Below are positions 54,533 to 64,000 of a stretch of DNA of 64,000 nt, in pieces. The notes below the pieces were generated by a model, which saw nothing but the letters and a program-made list of their open reading frames with translations, was not told the DNA's origin and ran no database searches. Origin of the DNA: Bedellia somnulentella (lineage: Eukaryota; Arthropoda; Insecta; Lepidoptera; Bedelliidae); assembly GCA_963576735.1 (NCBI GenBank), contig OY755175.1, forward strand, positions 16,136,401-16,200,400. Reading direction: 5' to 3'. Made by a program: the position numbers and the translations under genes. Every line of letters begins with the position of its first letter. The first letter of the stretch is position 1.

Positions 54533-55024
54533 TATATTTTCATTTTCGGCCATGGGAGAGGCGAGAAACAAAAATGTTTTACGAAATAATAATAATATAT
54601 ATATATATACTGATATCGTGGTATGGGATCGGGCGCAGTCGAGGGTATTTCTAGTGGATGTCACTATCCCTCGTGACGAGGGTCTCGTGAAAGCCGAAAC
54701 CGAGAAGCGTCGGAAGTATCTCGATCTGGCCCACGAGATCACCGACATGTGGGGTGTGACTTCGACAGAAATGATCCCAATTGTTTTGTCCGCGAACGGG
54801 TTAATTCTAACCAGCCTCGCGACCAACTTGAGGCGGTTGGATTTCTGTGGCATGTCGGTTCCAGAACAAATGCAGAAAGCGGTGCTGCTCGATACGGCTC
54901 GGATCGTCCGTCAGTTCTTGAACCTGACTCCCTGACCCCGACCGACTGTGCTTTTGTCGGGTAGTACCGCCTCTCCCATTTAAAATTTATAATTTTCTTT
55001 TTCGGCCAAGGGAGAGGCGAGGAA
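54533..55024. repeat. Direct repeat flanking the RLE fragment
   Basis: TCGGCCATGGGAGAGGCGAG at 54546-54565 and TCGGCCAAGGGAGAGGCGAG at 55002-55021, each preceded by AATTTATA-rich sequence, flank the RLE LINE piece. GTACCGCCTCTCCC at about 54965 is a partial inverted copy. May be LINE 3'-terminal sequence repeated by tandem insertion. Confidence 0.55.
54552..54935 (+). pseudogene. C-terminal endonuclease region of an RLE-type LINE ORF
   Basis: From residue 20 the product reads TDIVVWDRAQSRVFLVDVTI, then YLDLAHEITDMWGV, MIPIVLSANGL and QKAVLLDTARIVRQFL. This is the C-terminal region of non-LTR retrotransposon proteins (R2/R4-like lineages). Spacing D21...D36 resembles the PD-X(12-14)-D motif of restriction-like endonucleases, with the proline replaced by T. 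The upstream part is lost into AT-rich (ATA)n sequence; no reverse transcriptase remains. Base composition is much GC-richer than the flanks. The first ~19 residues are not part of the family, so the Met start is not meaningful. Confidence 0.75.
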
Positions 55025-55170
55025 CTAAAAGTCATGCCTGAATAATAATAATAAAACTCTATATTGTACATCCCAAAAAAACAACAATTACAAAAAAAAA
55101 CGGTACAAAAGCCAAAGTACAACTGGCGGTCTTATCACTAAGAGCGATCACTTCCAGACAACCCAACTGC
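55025..55170 (-). mobile_element. LINE 3' end, same family as at 13570-13758
   Basis: Antisense: AATAATAATAATAAAACTC tail, then GTACAAAAGCCAAAGTACAAC, GGTCTTATCACTAAGAGCG and CCAGACAACCC, matching the 13.6 kb copy in reverse. Confidence 0.75.
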
Positions 55171-55234
55171 ATTATCCAGGACTCACAAAAAAACAGTCGT
55201 AATCTTGGTCACCAGAGCAACGTTTACGCTTAGA

Positions 55235-55275
55235 GATGGAGTAGTGTAAGCCTACGCCGAATGCGACTCTACAGG
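55235..55275 (-). mobile_element. Possible family A head, strongly decayed
   Basis: TTAGAGATGGAGTAGTGTAAGCC and GCGACTCTACAGGGC loosely resemble the antisense A head. Confidence 0.35.
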
Positions 55276-55764
55276 GCATAAATTTATATTTTCACAATAT
55301 AGGAACAACAAATATAAAAAACAATGAACAAAACATTATTCAGATTCTTCATTATTATTATTCGCTCTTAGTAAAGTCATAAAACGGTAGTCATAAAACG
55401 AAGACAAACAACCCATATTAATAATACAAGATTTCAGTTCGTGAAAAATTAGGTACTCAAGGTTTTTTTCAAGACCGTTTTTATGGACGAAAAGCTTAAG
55501 TATTTATTTGTTCATTTCTATTTTTTGGGTGATTGAGCTTGCAATATCTTTACCTAACTTAGATTAATCACCAGTTTTTTTATTGTCATTAAGTCCGATA
55601 TCAGGAAATTGTTGAGGGACAAGGTGTAACTGTTATAGCCACAAATGGATAAATCAATATTTGCGGGCTGAGTTATTTAAATAGTTCGACAAAATTTTTA
55701 GATACTAGACACAAATTTTTAACACAGAATAAAAGGATAGAGAAAGGTTCCTCTTTTTGGGATC
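55276..55764. other. No gene seen
   Basis: AT-rich spacer. Confidence 0.5.
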
Positions 55765-55922
55765 GACGGTGTTGGGGCTTTTAAGGGATTTTTGGGCGAT
55801 GTCGTTGGAGACCCATCACCAACCGCATCAACCTTTAATTTACCATCTTTTCCCCTCTCAAATTTCCAGAGGTGGCTGGCTAATTCCTTAGCTCTTGCTA
55901 CCTCTTCTAGGCATTTATGTAT
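55765..55922 (+). mobile_element. Family A copy, head missing
   Basis: GATCGACGGTGTTGGGGC to TCTTCTAGGCATTTATG. An inserted ACCGCATCA duplicates local sequence; the GTGAGTATATG tail is lost. Confidence 0.82.
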
Positions 55923-56193
55923 AAAGAGTAGAGAACGTGTTTTATTTATTAGTTAACCTCTGCCTGCAAGGAATTGAAAAGTGTATTATTAACAGGACGT
56001 GTTACGTATAATTGCTTGTTTTCCCTATTTTCTTCCTGATGTGCTCCAGTCGGGTTTTTTGTTTTTAATTTCGCTTTTCTGTATATGCCATAGCTATTAA
56101 ACTTACGGCTGTTTGGAACTTAAGTGTAGACTGTAACTATAAGTGAACTGTGCTGGAAAAATGTAGAACTGGTGTGGGCCGGCAGATGACCAA
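55923..56193. other. No gene seen
   Basis: No family match. Confidence 0.5.
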
Positions 56194-56205
56194 ACCACTA
56201 CTTAA

Positions 56206-56452
56206 CATACATACATACATATACTCACGGCTATAAATCCCAAGAAAGGGGTAGCCAGAGCTAAGGAATTAGAAATTCCTCAGCCACTTTTGGACGGTGC
56301 GTGGGGAATAGATGGTAAAATAAAGGTTGTTGGTGATGGGTCTCCAACCGCATCGCCCAAAAATCCCTTAATAGCCCCAACACCGTTAGTCGCCTCTTAC
56401 GACACCCACCGGAAGAAATGGGGTAGTGCTATTCTAAGCCGACACTACACAG
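56206..56452 (-). mobile_element. Family A copy (A1), full length, with target duplication
   Basis: (acat)n CATATACTCACGGC to AAGCCGACACTACACAG. ACCACTACTTAA at 56194-56205 and 56460-56471 is a perfect 12-bp duplication; seven extra bases (TAAATAT) lie between the head and the right duplication. Confidence 0.92.
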
Positions 56453-56464
56453 TAAATATACCAC

Positions 56465-56552
56465 TACTTAAATATCCTCTATACCCTGAGTCCTTCTTCA
56501 CGATACCCATAAAATAAAATAGGTAATGCTGATCCGAGCTAACACTACACAT
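56465..56552 (-). mobile_element. Family A fragment, decayed head
   Basis: AATATCCTCTATACCCTGAG, TCACGATACCC, TAGGTAATGCTGATCCGAGC and AACACTACACA. Older than its neighbour, which inserted beside it. Confidence 0.6.
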
Positions 56553-57060
56553 TTTATCTGAAGGGATATAAATAATAATCGAGTCCATCTTTCACGCAAG
56601 TCAGTGAAACGATGCTGAGCAAGGAAGCCGGTTCAGTTTTATTATTTGCATAGATTATATACTCGTTGTAGGAGAGTGTGGTGTTTTCAATATAAGCCTG
56701 TTGGCCGTATCATAAATCTTGAGAACGGGCGCTGTTAAACCCCCGCCTTCCCCCCACTTTAATATTGTATGACTACAAACAGATTACTTCAACCTGTGAT
56801 CTTAATCAAATTTTGTTTTCTTTGCTTTAAAATTTGAATAAAGTTATAAGTAGTTGGAAGAATGTAATGTTTTTCTTTCTTGAAATGTGCTGTTGTAATA
56901 AATAATTAAATGAAAAAACGTGCCTACTATAAACAGATCAAGTTGGCCCCAAACTAAGTAAGACTTGTGTTATGGGCTACTAACTCAACAATATATTTAA
57001 TATTATATAATACACATTAAAATAACACCCAAGAATAAGAAAAAATCTTTTAAGCTTATC
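56553..57060. other. No gene seen
   Basis: No supported gene; CCCCCGCCTTCCCCCC near 56741 is a short C-rich run. Confidence 0.45.
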
Positions 57061-57071
57061 ACATAAATGTT

Positions 57072-57150
57072 GCTCTCAGCGGGTATCGAACCTGCAACCT
57101 CCCCGGACCGAGAAGCTAGTCACCTATCATTTAGACCACGGCTGTTTAAT
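57072..57150 (-). pseudogene. tRNA-like sequence, probable SINE head
   Basis: Minus strand: GTGGTCTAAATGATAGGTG (A box) and GTTGCAGGTTCGATACCC (B box), about 75 nt with a plausible T arm. The ends do not form an acceptor stem. Different from the heads of families B and C. Confidence 0.55.
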
Positions 57151-57174
57151 TTCGGCTTATAGTAGATTGCAATA

Positions 57175-57325
57175 GCATCTTTAAGGCGATAGACCTGTCC
57201 CCTATAACGTGAATGCACTGTTCAAGCTAAACGAGGGTTCGCAACACCAGGTGACAAATATCTCATACGATATTCAGAAGTATTAGTATCTCGGCCACCC
57301 GTACGGGGATTTACGGCTTTGACTT
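57175..57325 (+). mobile_element. Family B SINE, decayed 3' part
   Basis: AAGGCGATAGACCTGTCCCC, ACACCAGGTGACAAATATC, ATTCAGAAGTATTAGTATCTC and GTACGGGGATTTACGGC. Tail replaced. Confidence 0.8.
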
Positions 57326-58469
57326 TGAGTTTAAGAAACTCCATCTACCCTTTAATACGTTAGAAAAAGCTGTTGAGGGATATTAATTTGCTAAATATAT
57401 ACCAAATACCTAAATAGCCTGAAAGAAGTCGGCAGTGGGAAATGGGTAAGAAAGAACCGAAAAGGAGTTACCAAACCAGTGTTTGAACCGTTTAGAGTTT
57501 TCATATGGTTTTACAGTATGGAAAGTTGATGGCTAAGATTATAATTCTTTTAAACATACATGTAGGTACATAAATATATAATGTAATAGGTATAACATTA
57601 TAAATTTATACATCTTGTTTATACCAAAGAATATATAGGAGTGTCTGAAGTTTGTAATACTAAAATAACAACTTTTTACTACCTGCATTTAAATATATCT
57701 CCAATACACATACTTAAATATTCTGTTGTAAACTGACTGTTGGTTTCGAAATGGCAGGGCTAATTTTGATTTTACTTATTGAGATTTTCACTGACAGATA
57801 GCTAATGTATTAAGAAGTAACTTGTTAACAATACCTTATATACCTGTGCAAAGTCATTAATACGTATCTACCCATCTTCTTCAGCATACCTACAATCGCT
57901 GTTTGACTGACTGACTTTATTTTTTTTTAATATATATATTGATGGTAATATAGGTCAGAGGTGATGTTAACGTCAACGACATGCATGAATGACGTATGTG
58001 ATAAAAACAGTGTTTGAGTTTGAAAAGCACAGTTATGAGTTTGCGAAGCAAATCAGTCCGTTTATCAATCGTACCAAAAACAACATATTTCAATATCCGC
58101 TGATTAATACTAGCTGCCAGCATTCCCAGCGGCCGAAGCTGACGTGAAATTTATGTACTGCAACCAAGCGGTTTATTTCATTTCCCATTTTTAAATTACA
58201 AATGTTTTTCGGCGACAATTTGCTCTAGCAAATGTCGGGTGCAGCTGCCGCGCTATTGAGGCATTCGAATTAGCTGTTAAAATGTTTTATTAGTTGTTGT
58301 TGGTGCTAGTATGGTTAATTTAAAGAATTACATGAGCTAAGTATAGGATTTAGGAAATTGTGATATTAGTATTTTGACCTGAGATAACATGTAAAGTATG
58401 TTTATTTCGAAAGTCTATTTTTATTTTATTATTATTTTTAACGCATTTTTATAAGCATAACAAAATTTC
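57326..58469. other. No gene seen; GC-richer block at 58120-58270
   Basis: AT-rich except the block containing AGCGGCCGAAGCTGACG and GTGCAGCTGCCGCGC. No family match. Confidence 0.4.
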
Positions 58470-58805
58470 AGACGTTCATGTCGTATTTCCCCAAAGGGGT
58501 GGCAGAGATACAAACACTTCTGAACATCACGTGACACTGTCACCTCGTGTTCAGAGTACTCACGTTATGCTTGGACATGGACAGTATACTCACGTGATAG
58601 GGGGCATGCCTATCGATGATTTGTACAAATACATTGTCAATACTCAGTAAGCTTTCCTGATGATGTTTGCCACCACCGTTAATGACCTTGGTAAATCAAC
58701 CACACAAATGATTTTAGAAAAGACAAATTATTGTAGACCCATTCGGTATTTGAACCCTCGCCATTCTGCATAAACGGCGGGATATCCACTGAGCTGTTTG
58801 TGAAT
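58470..58805 (-). mobile_element. Family B SINE, near full length, diverged
   Basis: Antisense from AGACGTTCATGTCG and the hairpin CCCCAAAGGGG to a tRNA-like head with ATTTGAACCC (B box) and ATCCACTGAGCTG (A box) complements. Lacks a recognisable tail and target duplication. Confidence 0.85.
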
Positions 58806-59800
58806 TTTTTCGCCTCTGTACGAAAAGTTGTGACCGACATGCATATAATTTTCAGACATGCAAGTTAAGCATTAATATTAAATTTTCGCTTAATAAATAC
58901 TTTTAAAATAATCGTAAATTCTTTGATTCATTTTGCTTCGTTTAATAAAATTAAACTTTACCACCAAGTTATTATTCATATCATGATTCCTATGTATTCT
59001 TCGTTTTTTTTACCTCATATTTTTCATCCCAATATTATTTGATTATATAATCACAAGGAAAAGTAAATTAAAATATTTAATTTGTACGTGTATAAGTAAT
59101 ACCTTAAGTTACTAAATTATAAAAAACTGTTTTTCTTTGTCATAATAATTATATTGACGAGACAACTGCCAGTTCTGCCTTGAGCCAGTAACAAGTTGTA
59201 TAAAAGTGTTCAATCTTTTTAAGCTGCCATCTAAACTTCCTAATCATATCATGTAACGCAACTTTACCCTATTAAACCTCTGTTTTACTGTGAAAATTTT
59301 GATAGCGCTTTGTCGTTCAGGAGCTGAATCGAGAAGCAAGTTAGACACCCCACTTCTCTAACATCGTGGTTTTCTTGTTGAATAAGTAATTTTTACAGTC
59401 TGCGCAGTTTTCCAAACAAATTAACGGTTGAATGTTAAAAGTTGGATGTTAAGTTTTGTCGAGTTTCGTTTCGACTCAGTCTGTACAAGAAATATGAGGG
59501 TTTTAATGCAGTTTTGTGGTTGATATTGAGAAAGGTGTATTTTTTGTGAAGCTACTGACACTTATTTTTATTTTTAAACTATAGGATTTTAGTTTGATTA
59601 ACATTATGATTTTTTAAGAATAGCAACACAAGAAACTGTAATAAAACGCTTAAAAACATGCATACAAACATATCCCACCAAAAACATTCTGTAAAAAACT
59701 AGCCAAGTCTCGATAGAGCTGCTTGTTTATCTCTAAAAAGTAATGAAATCTCTAAAATAAGTGGAGCCAAGTCTAAGATTTCTCACTGTGATTTATTTTA
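58806..59800. other. No gene seen
   Basis: AT-rich. TTGAGCCAGTAAC near 59181 may be a scrap of the 34.8 kb repeat. No coding signal. Confidence 0.4.
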
Positions 59801-59804
59801 CGTG

Positions 59805-59875
59805 ACTGGGAGAATTTCACGGCTAAAAATCCCAAAAACGGGTTGCCGATATTAGCCACTTTTAGAAGACAAAAC
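59805..59875 (-). mobile_element. Family A fragment, decayed tail half
   Basis: GGGAGAATTTCACGGCTAAAAATCCC, ACGGGTTGCC and TAGCCACTTTTAGAAG. Confidence 0.55.
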
Positions 59876-59884
59876 AATTGTTAA

Positions 59885-60165
59885 ATGACGAATGGTGGCA
59901 AGGTGATGGGTCTCAAGATAGAAAAGGGAATGGTGACAAAAATGGAAAGGTTATTTGGGCACGGAAAGCTGCTGGTTGGAAGTAAAGTTACGAAAGAGAT
60001 ATATAGAGCCAATGTTAAAGGTAAATGTAATGAGAACATTCACCTAAGATCTTTTTTTACAAAAATCTAAAGCATTTTCAAAATATCATGTGAGGAAAGC
60101 AAAACAAGTTTGTCAGGATCCTACAAATTGCAATAGATAGATTCTACCCACCATAATATTGTTAT
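59885..60165 (+). pseudogene. RTE-type LINE ORF C-terminal remnant (family R)
   Basis: A 61-codon frame contains MVTKMERLFGH and GSKVTKEIYRANVKGK, which I recognise as the conserved stretch before the C-terminus of RTE proteins. Beyond its stop, in shifted frame, GCAAAACAAGTTTGTCAGGATCC reads KQVCQD, then TTCTACCCACCATAATATTG marks the decayed terminal hairpin. The longest RTE piece in the window, inactive through frameshifts and truncation. Confidence 0.7.
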
Positions 60166-60230
60166 TATTGTAAAATTTCTTATCATCAAAATATGTCATC
60201 ATTGCAAATAACACAAATATTGCCTTAACT

Positions 60231-61147
60231 TAAATTAAGTAAAGTAAAGTAAAAGTAAAAAAATCTTTATTCAGTCCCTCATATTATACAACATGTAAAT
60301 ACAACAATCGCACAAATTACACATAATGAGAGCCAAAAAGGCGCCGACTCAGCATATGTACACTAGAGTTTTAGCTTTAATGCACGCTGATTTTCAGCCG
60401 GCACCCTTGAAAAATACATAAAATAAGATAAAACCTAAACTAAAAAACAAAACATTTAACCATTGAAACACAAATCGAAAGCTAATAATAATAATAAAAC
60501 TAAAAAAGAACACGAAATGTTAACTTTAATGACATCTTTCTAATCCTTCACCGACATATAAGCACAAAACCATATTCATAATGTCTTAATAATACATTTA
60601 TGTATATATATATTTATAATAAACTTACACATACATACAATATAGACCTAAAAATTATATAAAATCTATATGAATTAAGATATTAATTATATTATATTAA
60701 TTATATTATTGAATAAAATAATAGCCATTCAGTTGCAGGTGTGATGTTAACTATGTTTGAAGTTATTTAACATCGTAATCTTAAGCTTCTTTTTGAATGA
60801 CGATTTATTTTTTAACTCGCGTATCGGTGGTGGGGCGGTAGATCGTTCCAACACTTCGAAGCAGCGAAACGAAAACTACCCCGAAATGCTGCAGTCCGAT
60901 GACTAGGAGTTAATAACAAATAATCAGAGGCACGAGTGTTGTAGCTGGATATATTCTTGGACCAAACAAGTTTTTCATACAGATACTGTGGCTTTTTCCA
61001 CTTGACAATATCGAACATTAGAGAAGCAAGGTGTAACTTTCTCCTTGTATCAAGATTGAGCAAGTTATTGCTTTTCAGATAGGGGTAGTAAGTCGAAGAG
61101 TAGTCCGCATTGATTATATATTTTTTTTCTATGAAGTAAACACTCAC
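60231..61147 (-). mobile_element. LINE, 5'-truncated, with (TTTAC)n tail
   Basis: Minus-strand element: C-terminal coding end (60812-61147), ~550-bp 3' UTR with GCTGAAAATCAGCGTGC, GAATAAAG and a TTTACTTTACTTTAC tail at 60231-60258. A related 3' UTR is at 48560-48790. Confidence 0.75.
60812..61147 (-). pseudogene. LINE ORF2 C-terminus, truncated
   Basis: 111 residues ending RFAASKCWNDLPPHHRYAS. The segments DTRRKLHLASLMFDIVKWKK, PQYLYEKLVW, TRASDYLLLTP and TAAFRGSFRFA are the typical C-terminal end of LINE ORF2 proteins that follow the reverse transcriptase. RT and endonuclease domains are absent, so it is a dead 5'-truncated copy. The first ~17 residues do not clearly belong to the family. 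Confidence 0.8.
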
Positions 61148-61341
61148 ATCTATAAATTACACTGCACTCTATAATTTAAACATAAAGGTTTTATACGCAT
61201 AAGTCTTTACATAAATTGTGTTGTGTCACAGGACTAGATTTGCGTAAACATATATTATACAACGTGCTTTATTACATTTAAAATCAGCTTTACTCAGTGC
61301 TTAAATAATCAAGTGCTTTCCACTGTAATTACTTCAACGAT
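61148..61341. other. No gene seen
   Basis: Short AT-rich spacer. Confidence 0.5.
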
Positions 61342-61353
61342 AGAACAATTATT

Positions 61354-61440
61354 ACATACATACATATACTCACGGCTATATTTCCCTAGAAGGGGTAACC
61401 AGAGCTAAGGAATTAGAAATTCCTCAGCCACTTTTGTTTC
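61354..61440 (-). mobile_element. Family A copy, 5'-truncated, with target duplication
   Basis: ACATACATATACTCACGGC to CAGCCACTTTTGTTTC. AGAACAATTATT at 61342-61353 and 61441-61452 is a perfect 12-bp duplication: truncation occurred on insertion. Confidence 0.93.
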
Positions 61441-61619
61441 AGAACAATTATTGTTTGTATAAATACCACTTTAATATGAAATGATTAGGTAAAATATGTT
61501 TAATAGTAGTCTTGGTCTGAAGTCTACATATGACTTGCATGATGGCGTGTTCTGTTAAAAATTAAATGCAAATATAGGAATTCCAATTAACTTCTTACAA
61601 AAATGAAATTATTCTATTT

Positions 61620-61855
61620 ACATACATATACTCGCGACCATAGATCAAAAAAAGAGGAAGCCAGAGTTTTAGAGCTAGTAACAACTCAGCTACATTTGGA
61701 AGTTGAGAGGGGACAAGATAGTAGAAATAAAGTATCATTGGTGATGGCAACCGCATCGCCAAAAAACCACTTAAAAACCTCTATACCCTTAGTCGCTTAT
61801 TACAATACCCGTGGGTAGAAAGGGGTAGTGAAATTCTAAGCCGGCACTACACGAT
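61620..61855 (-). mobile_element. Family A (A2) copy, full length, with 14-bp target duplication
   Basis: ACATACATATACTCGCGACC to AAGCCGGCACTACACGAT. AAATTATTCTATTT at 61606-61619 and 61856-61869 is perfect and defines both ends exactly: 236 bp including tail. Confidence 0.95.
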
Positions 61856-61869
61856 AAATTATTCTATTT

Positions 61870-62134
61870 GGATAGGTAATACAATGTATGTATAGTATAT
61901 CTAATCTATAATTCTAAGCCATACGTTTAGTATAATACAGAAGGGTATTCAGAGACATGATAGGGTTTTACAGAAAAAAAAACACAGCTGCATAGCGATG
62001 AAAATGCAAATAGAGCTAATATGATTGTGATTATTACTTTAAGAAAGGCCTACAGATACAATAGTTTCAAGATCGTTTAGAAGTTTTAAATAAAAAAGAG
62101 AGCTTTATAACTGAGCAGAATTAAAGGAACGGTT
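61870..62134. other. No gene seen
   Basis: AT-rich spacer; 62093-62134 may be further decayed RTE coding sequence. Confidence 0.4.
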
Positions 62135-62250
62135 TAAGGGAGTAATGGATGTGAAAAAATCTGGTGACGTTGTCAGGTTTGGTCCGAAGTGGCAATCAAT
62201 GGTGTCTGCCTGCCCCATTGGTAATTATTGGCAGTAATGGGTAGTATGTA
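62135..62250 (+). mobile_element. RTE-type LINE 3' end, decayed (family R)
   Basis: Frame reads GVMDVKKSGDVVRFGPKWQS then MVSACPIGN, followed by GCCTGCCCCATTGG..TGGCAGTAATGGG. Confidence 0.75.
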
Positions 62251-62865
62251 AATAGGTTTTCAGATTAAACGCATCAGCAATTAGTGTGGATAATCATTTA
62301 ACACAAACGCATGCAGCATCTTATATGGCTCTACTACAGTTTACACGGTTCTGTCCATATTTAACAATAAAATTTGGGGTACTTTAAAGTAAAATAATAT
62401 AATAAATAACAATTCACTACATCTAAAACTTAATAGTAGCAGGATTTCACGATATCGCACAAAGATTACGGTAGGTAGCAAGTAAACCTGCAAAGAACCT
62501 GTAGTTTAATGAGTTAATTTAGAGTTACTTAGTATATCACACTTCGAACTCACTTGCTACCATTCACTTGATACCATGTTTCATTCTGGGTGAGCAGAAG
62601 TGAGTGAGTGAGAGCTTAATAACGTGAACGTTGTCGTTGCATGTGTACGCTAGATGTCGCTACAAGTCAAATGAAACACAATTTTGAATCAATGAATTAT
62701 TTTTTCACTGTGAATTAATTATTCCTGTTAGATTAGCATATTCATAAAAGATAAGGTACAAACATTTTGTAAATTAAGCGTTGATGTAAGTTAAATGATT
62801 ACTTATGACACTAAAACTATTACATAAAAATAAATAGGTGAATAATTTTGTATATAAAACTACCA
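62251..62865. other. No gene seen
   Basis: AT-rich; GCTAGATGTCGCTAC near 62649 is a short motif of a type often seen in lepidopteran repeats. No gene. Confidence 0.4.
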
Positions 62866-63037
62866 AATGGATGTTTTTGTTCATGAAATCCTCATGTGGG
62901 GATTGTTACTAATAAATAAAGGAAATAAATCTGTAAAAATAATTAGAGGTAGGGAACGCAAACGCTACTTAAAAGTGTAAAAGAAACAAGAAGAATTTCG
63001 CAGTGGAAGCCATTGACACTGTAGCTCAATTGGTATA
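62866..63037 (+). repeat. Family C repeat copy
   Basis: GATGTTTTTGTTCATGAAATCC, CTCATGTGGGGATTGTTAC, GGTAGGGAACGCAAACGC and CTGTAGCTCAATTGGTATA. Matches 395-760 in opposite orientation; stops in the A-box part of the tRNA-like segment and lacks the second arm of the 29-bp hairpin. Confidence 0.75.
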
Positions 63038-63244
63038 TATGTTGCAGGGATATGATATAAATGGGGATTTGGTCAATTCCCTAAGGGAGTTGATCAAATC
63101 ACGGAGGATGTTAAAATAACAACACGATTTTACCTTTTCCCTAAACAAATCTAGTGAATTGAACAAATCCCTAAATTGGTTCAGTGGAATGACAAAAATA
63201 AGATATACCTTCATAGGGGGGGTGCAGGGGGGCAGAGCCCCCCT
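63038..63244. repeat. AT-rich unit with repeated GAACAAATCCCTAAA and GC-rich hairpins
   Basis: TGAATTGAACAAATCCCTAAA-type sequence occurs at about 63156 and again at 63379. GGGGGGCAGAGCCCCCC at the right end can form a tight hairpin. A proline-rich frame across it (63026-63283) is an artefact of the G runs. Confidence 0.5.
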
Positions 63245-63608
63245 GCTTGGGGGGGTCGGGGGGCGAAAGCCCCCTGCAGACAATGAAAAATTAGGTCACA
63301 TTTAGTTAGGTTAGGTTAGGTTAGATTATGTATAAAACGAGCGAGCGTAGCGCAGCGGAGCGAGCACCTAAATGCCTGAATTGAACAAATCCCTAAAATA
63401 AGTAGTATACCCCGCCCCCCGTCCTCTATATGTAGCAAGCTGCAAGCAAGCAAGTATGGCATATAAGCATGCATCAGGCATTTAGGTGCTCGCTCCGCTG
63501 CGCTACGCTCGCTCGTTTTATACATAATCTAACCTAACCTAACCTAACTAAGTGTGACCTAATTTTTCTTTGTCTGCAGGGGGCTTTCGCCCCCCGACCC
63601 CCCCAAGC
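63245..63608. repeat. Near-perfect palindrome with TTAGG tracts
   Basis: Arms 63245-63379 and 63474-63608 are reverse complements with 2 mismatches in 135 bases, around a 94-bp spacer. Each arm holds a GGGGGGCGAAAGCCCCC hairpin, a (TTAGG)n-like tract (TTAGGTTAGGTTAGG), and the GC-rich string GAGCGAGCGTAGCGCAGCGG. Could be a recent inverted duplication or a foldback element; assembly artefact is also possible. Confidence 0.85.
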
Positions 63609-64000
63609 AAATGTATCAGCTCGGAAATAATGTCTTGAAAAATATAATTAGATCTTATGTTAACTATAATTTGAAACTTTCTACTTTCATTTCCTCCTTT
63701 GATAGATAATTTGAAAGACCAGATAAAAGTAAAAAAACTTGAGTATTCTCATAGCAACTAAATCTTTTCAAAATCATAATCATAACACTCGAAACTCTAT
63801 CTAAATATAATACATACGCCTTTTAAAATTCCTTCGATATCTCACAGCGGCAGCGCATAACCGCCCTCTTCACTTAAAACTCCTTATTCTAATTTATTGC
63901 TCCGAGTATTGCACTGGTTATTGCTCCACTTGCAGCCAACCAGGGTACTACATTTTATAGCGTTGTAAACCAAGCCCGTCTTAACATAATTACTGTATAA
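63609..64000. other. No gene seen
   Basis: AT-rich with a GC-balanced patch near 63845-63960. No family match. Confidence 0.45.

Noticed and set aside
54512..54853. 113-codon minus-strand frame
   Set aside because: Antisense shadow of the RLE LINE fragment ending in the (ATA)n run.
54739..55122. 127-codon minus-strand frame
   Set aside because: Antisense to the RLE LINE fragment and continuing into a LINE 3' tail; no own motif.
1922..61855. CRISPR-like regular repeats
   Set aside because: Repeated ~245 bp units are dispersed, occur on both strands, have TSDs and vary in spacing; this is eukaryotic SINE-type biology.
63026..63283. Proline-rich 85-codon minus-strand frame
   Set aside because: Produced by G/C runs of the hairpin-bearing repeat, not by a coding pattern.
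63301..63345. True telomere
   Set aside because: Only about three TTAGG units per tract, in opposite orientations inside a palindrome with normal sequence beyond.

Overview
This is AT-rich eukaryotic DNA from an animal, most likely a lepidopteran insect (moth or butterfly). The call rests on the mobile-element set: a CR1/Jockey-type LINE, RTE-type LINE ends, a Penelope-like element with a GIY-YIG endonuclease, tRNA-derived SINEs, repeats that look like ones common in Lepidoptera, and short TTAGG (insect telomere-type) tracts. I find no convincing host protein-coding gene. Nearly all open frames are short and random; the few longer recognisable ones belong to retroelements. The window reads as a large intron or intergenic region filled by transposons, with islands of apparently single-copy sequence between them.

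Family names used below are mine. Family A is a ~245 bp SINE-like repeat running from GTGTAGTGTCGGCTTAG to GTGAGTATATG plus a (GTAT)n tail. It has more than 45 copies or fragments on both strands, in two main forms: A1 (GTAGTGTCGGC, 'TTCCGGTGGG') and A2 (GTAGTGCCGGC, 'CCCACGGGTGTCG'). Family B is a ~370 bp tRNA-derived SINE with an A box, a B box and an (ATGTT)n tail, 11 copies. Family R is the 3' end of an RTE-type LINE, whose coding end reads EVCQDRTKWRSIVSAYPN, 9 fragments. Family C is a repeat with a tRNA-like part and hairpins, seen near both window ends and at 23.2 kb.

Layout: 0.4-0.8 kb family C; 1.3-1.6 kb a MITE; 1.9-4.3 kb a three-level nest (old A copy, LINE carrying an uninterrupted 545-codon reverse transcriptase frame, young A copy); 5-9 kb A and B copies and a GGTTCCGTA-ended repeat; 14.4-14.8 kb a foldback element with a B SINE in its loop; 17.8-18.1 kb an A-R chimera; 26.8-32.5 kb a dense A/B/R cluster; 33.1-34.1 kb the Penelope-like element; 35.6-36.1 kb a foldback; 42.7-44.5 kb a LINE remnant and a long-TIR DNA element; 49.6-56.5 kb more A, R and LINE fragments; 59.8-62.2 kb LINE and RTE pieces; 63.2-63.6 kb a 98% identical palindrome with TTAGG tracts.

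The most informative pattern is that A, B and R end in the same architecture: an inner CCC/GGG stem, an outer GGC/GCC or GCC/GGC stem, then GTGA and a short microsatellite tail. The bases of the outer stem are swapped between families while pairing is kept. Target-site duplications of 8-14 bp flank many A and B copies. One duplication brackets an A copy fused to an R tail. Together these suggest that two unrelated non-autonomous families are moved by one RTE-type machinery, whose intact source is not in this window.
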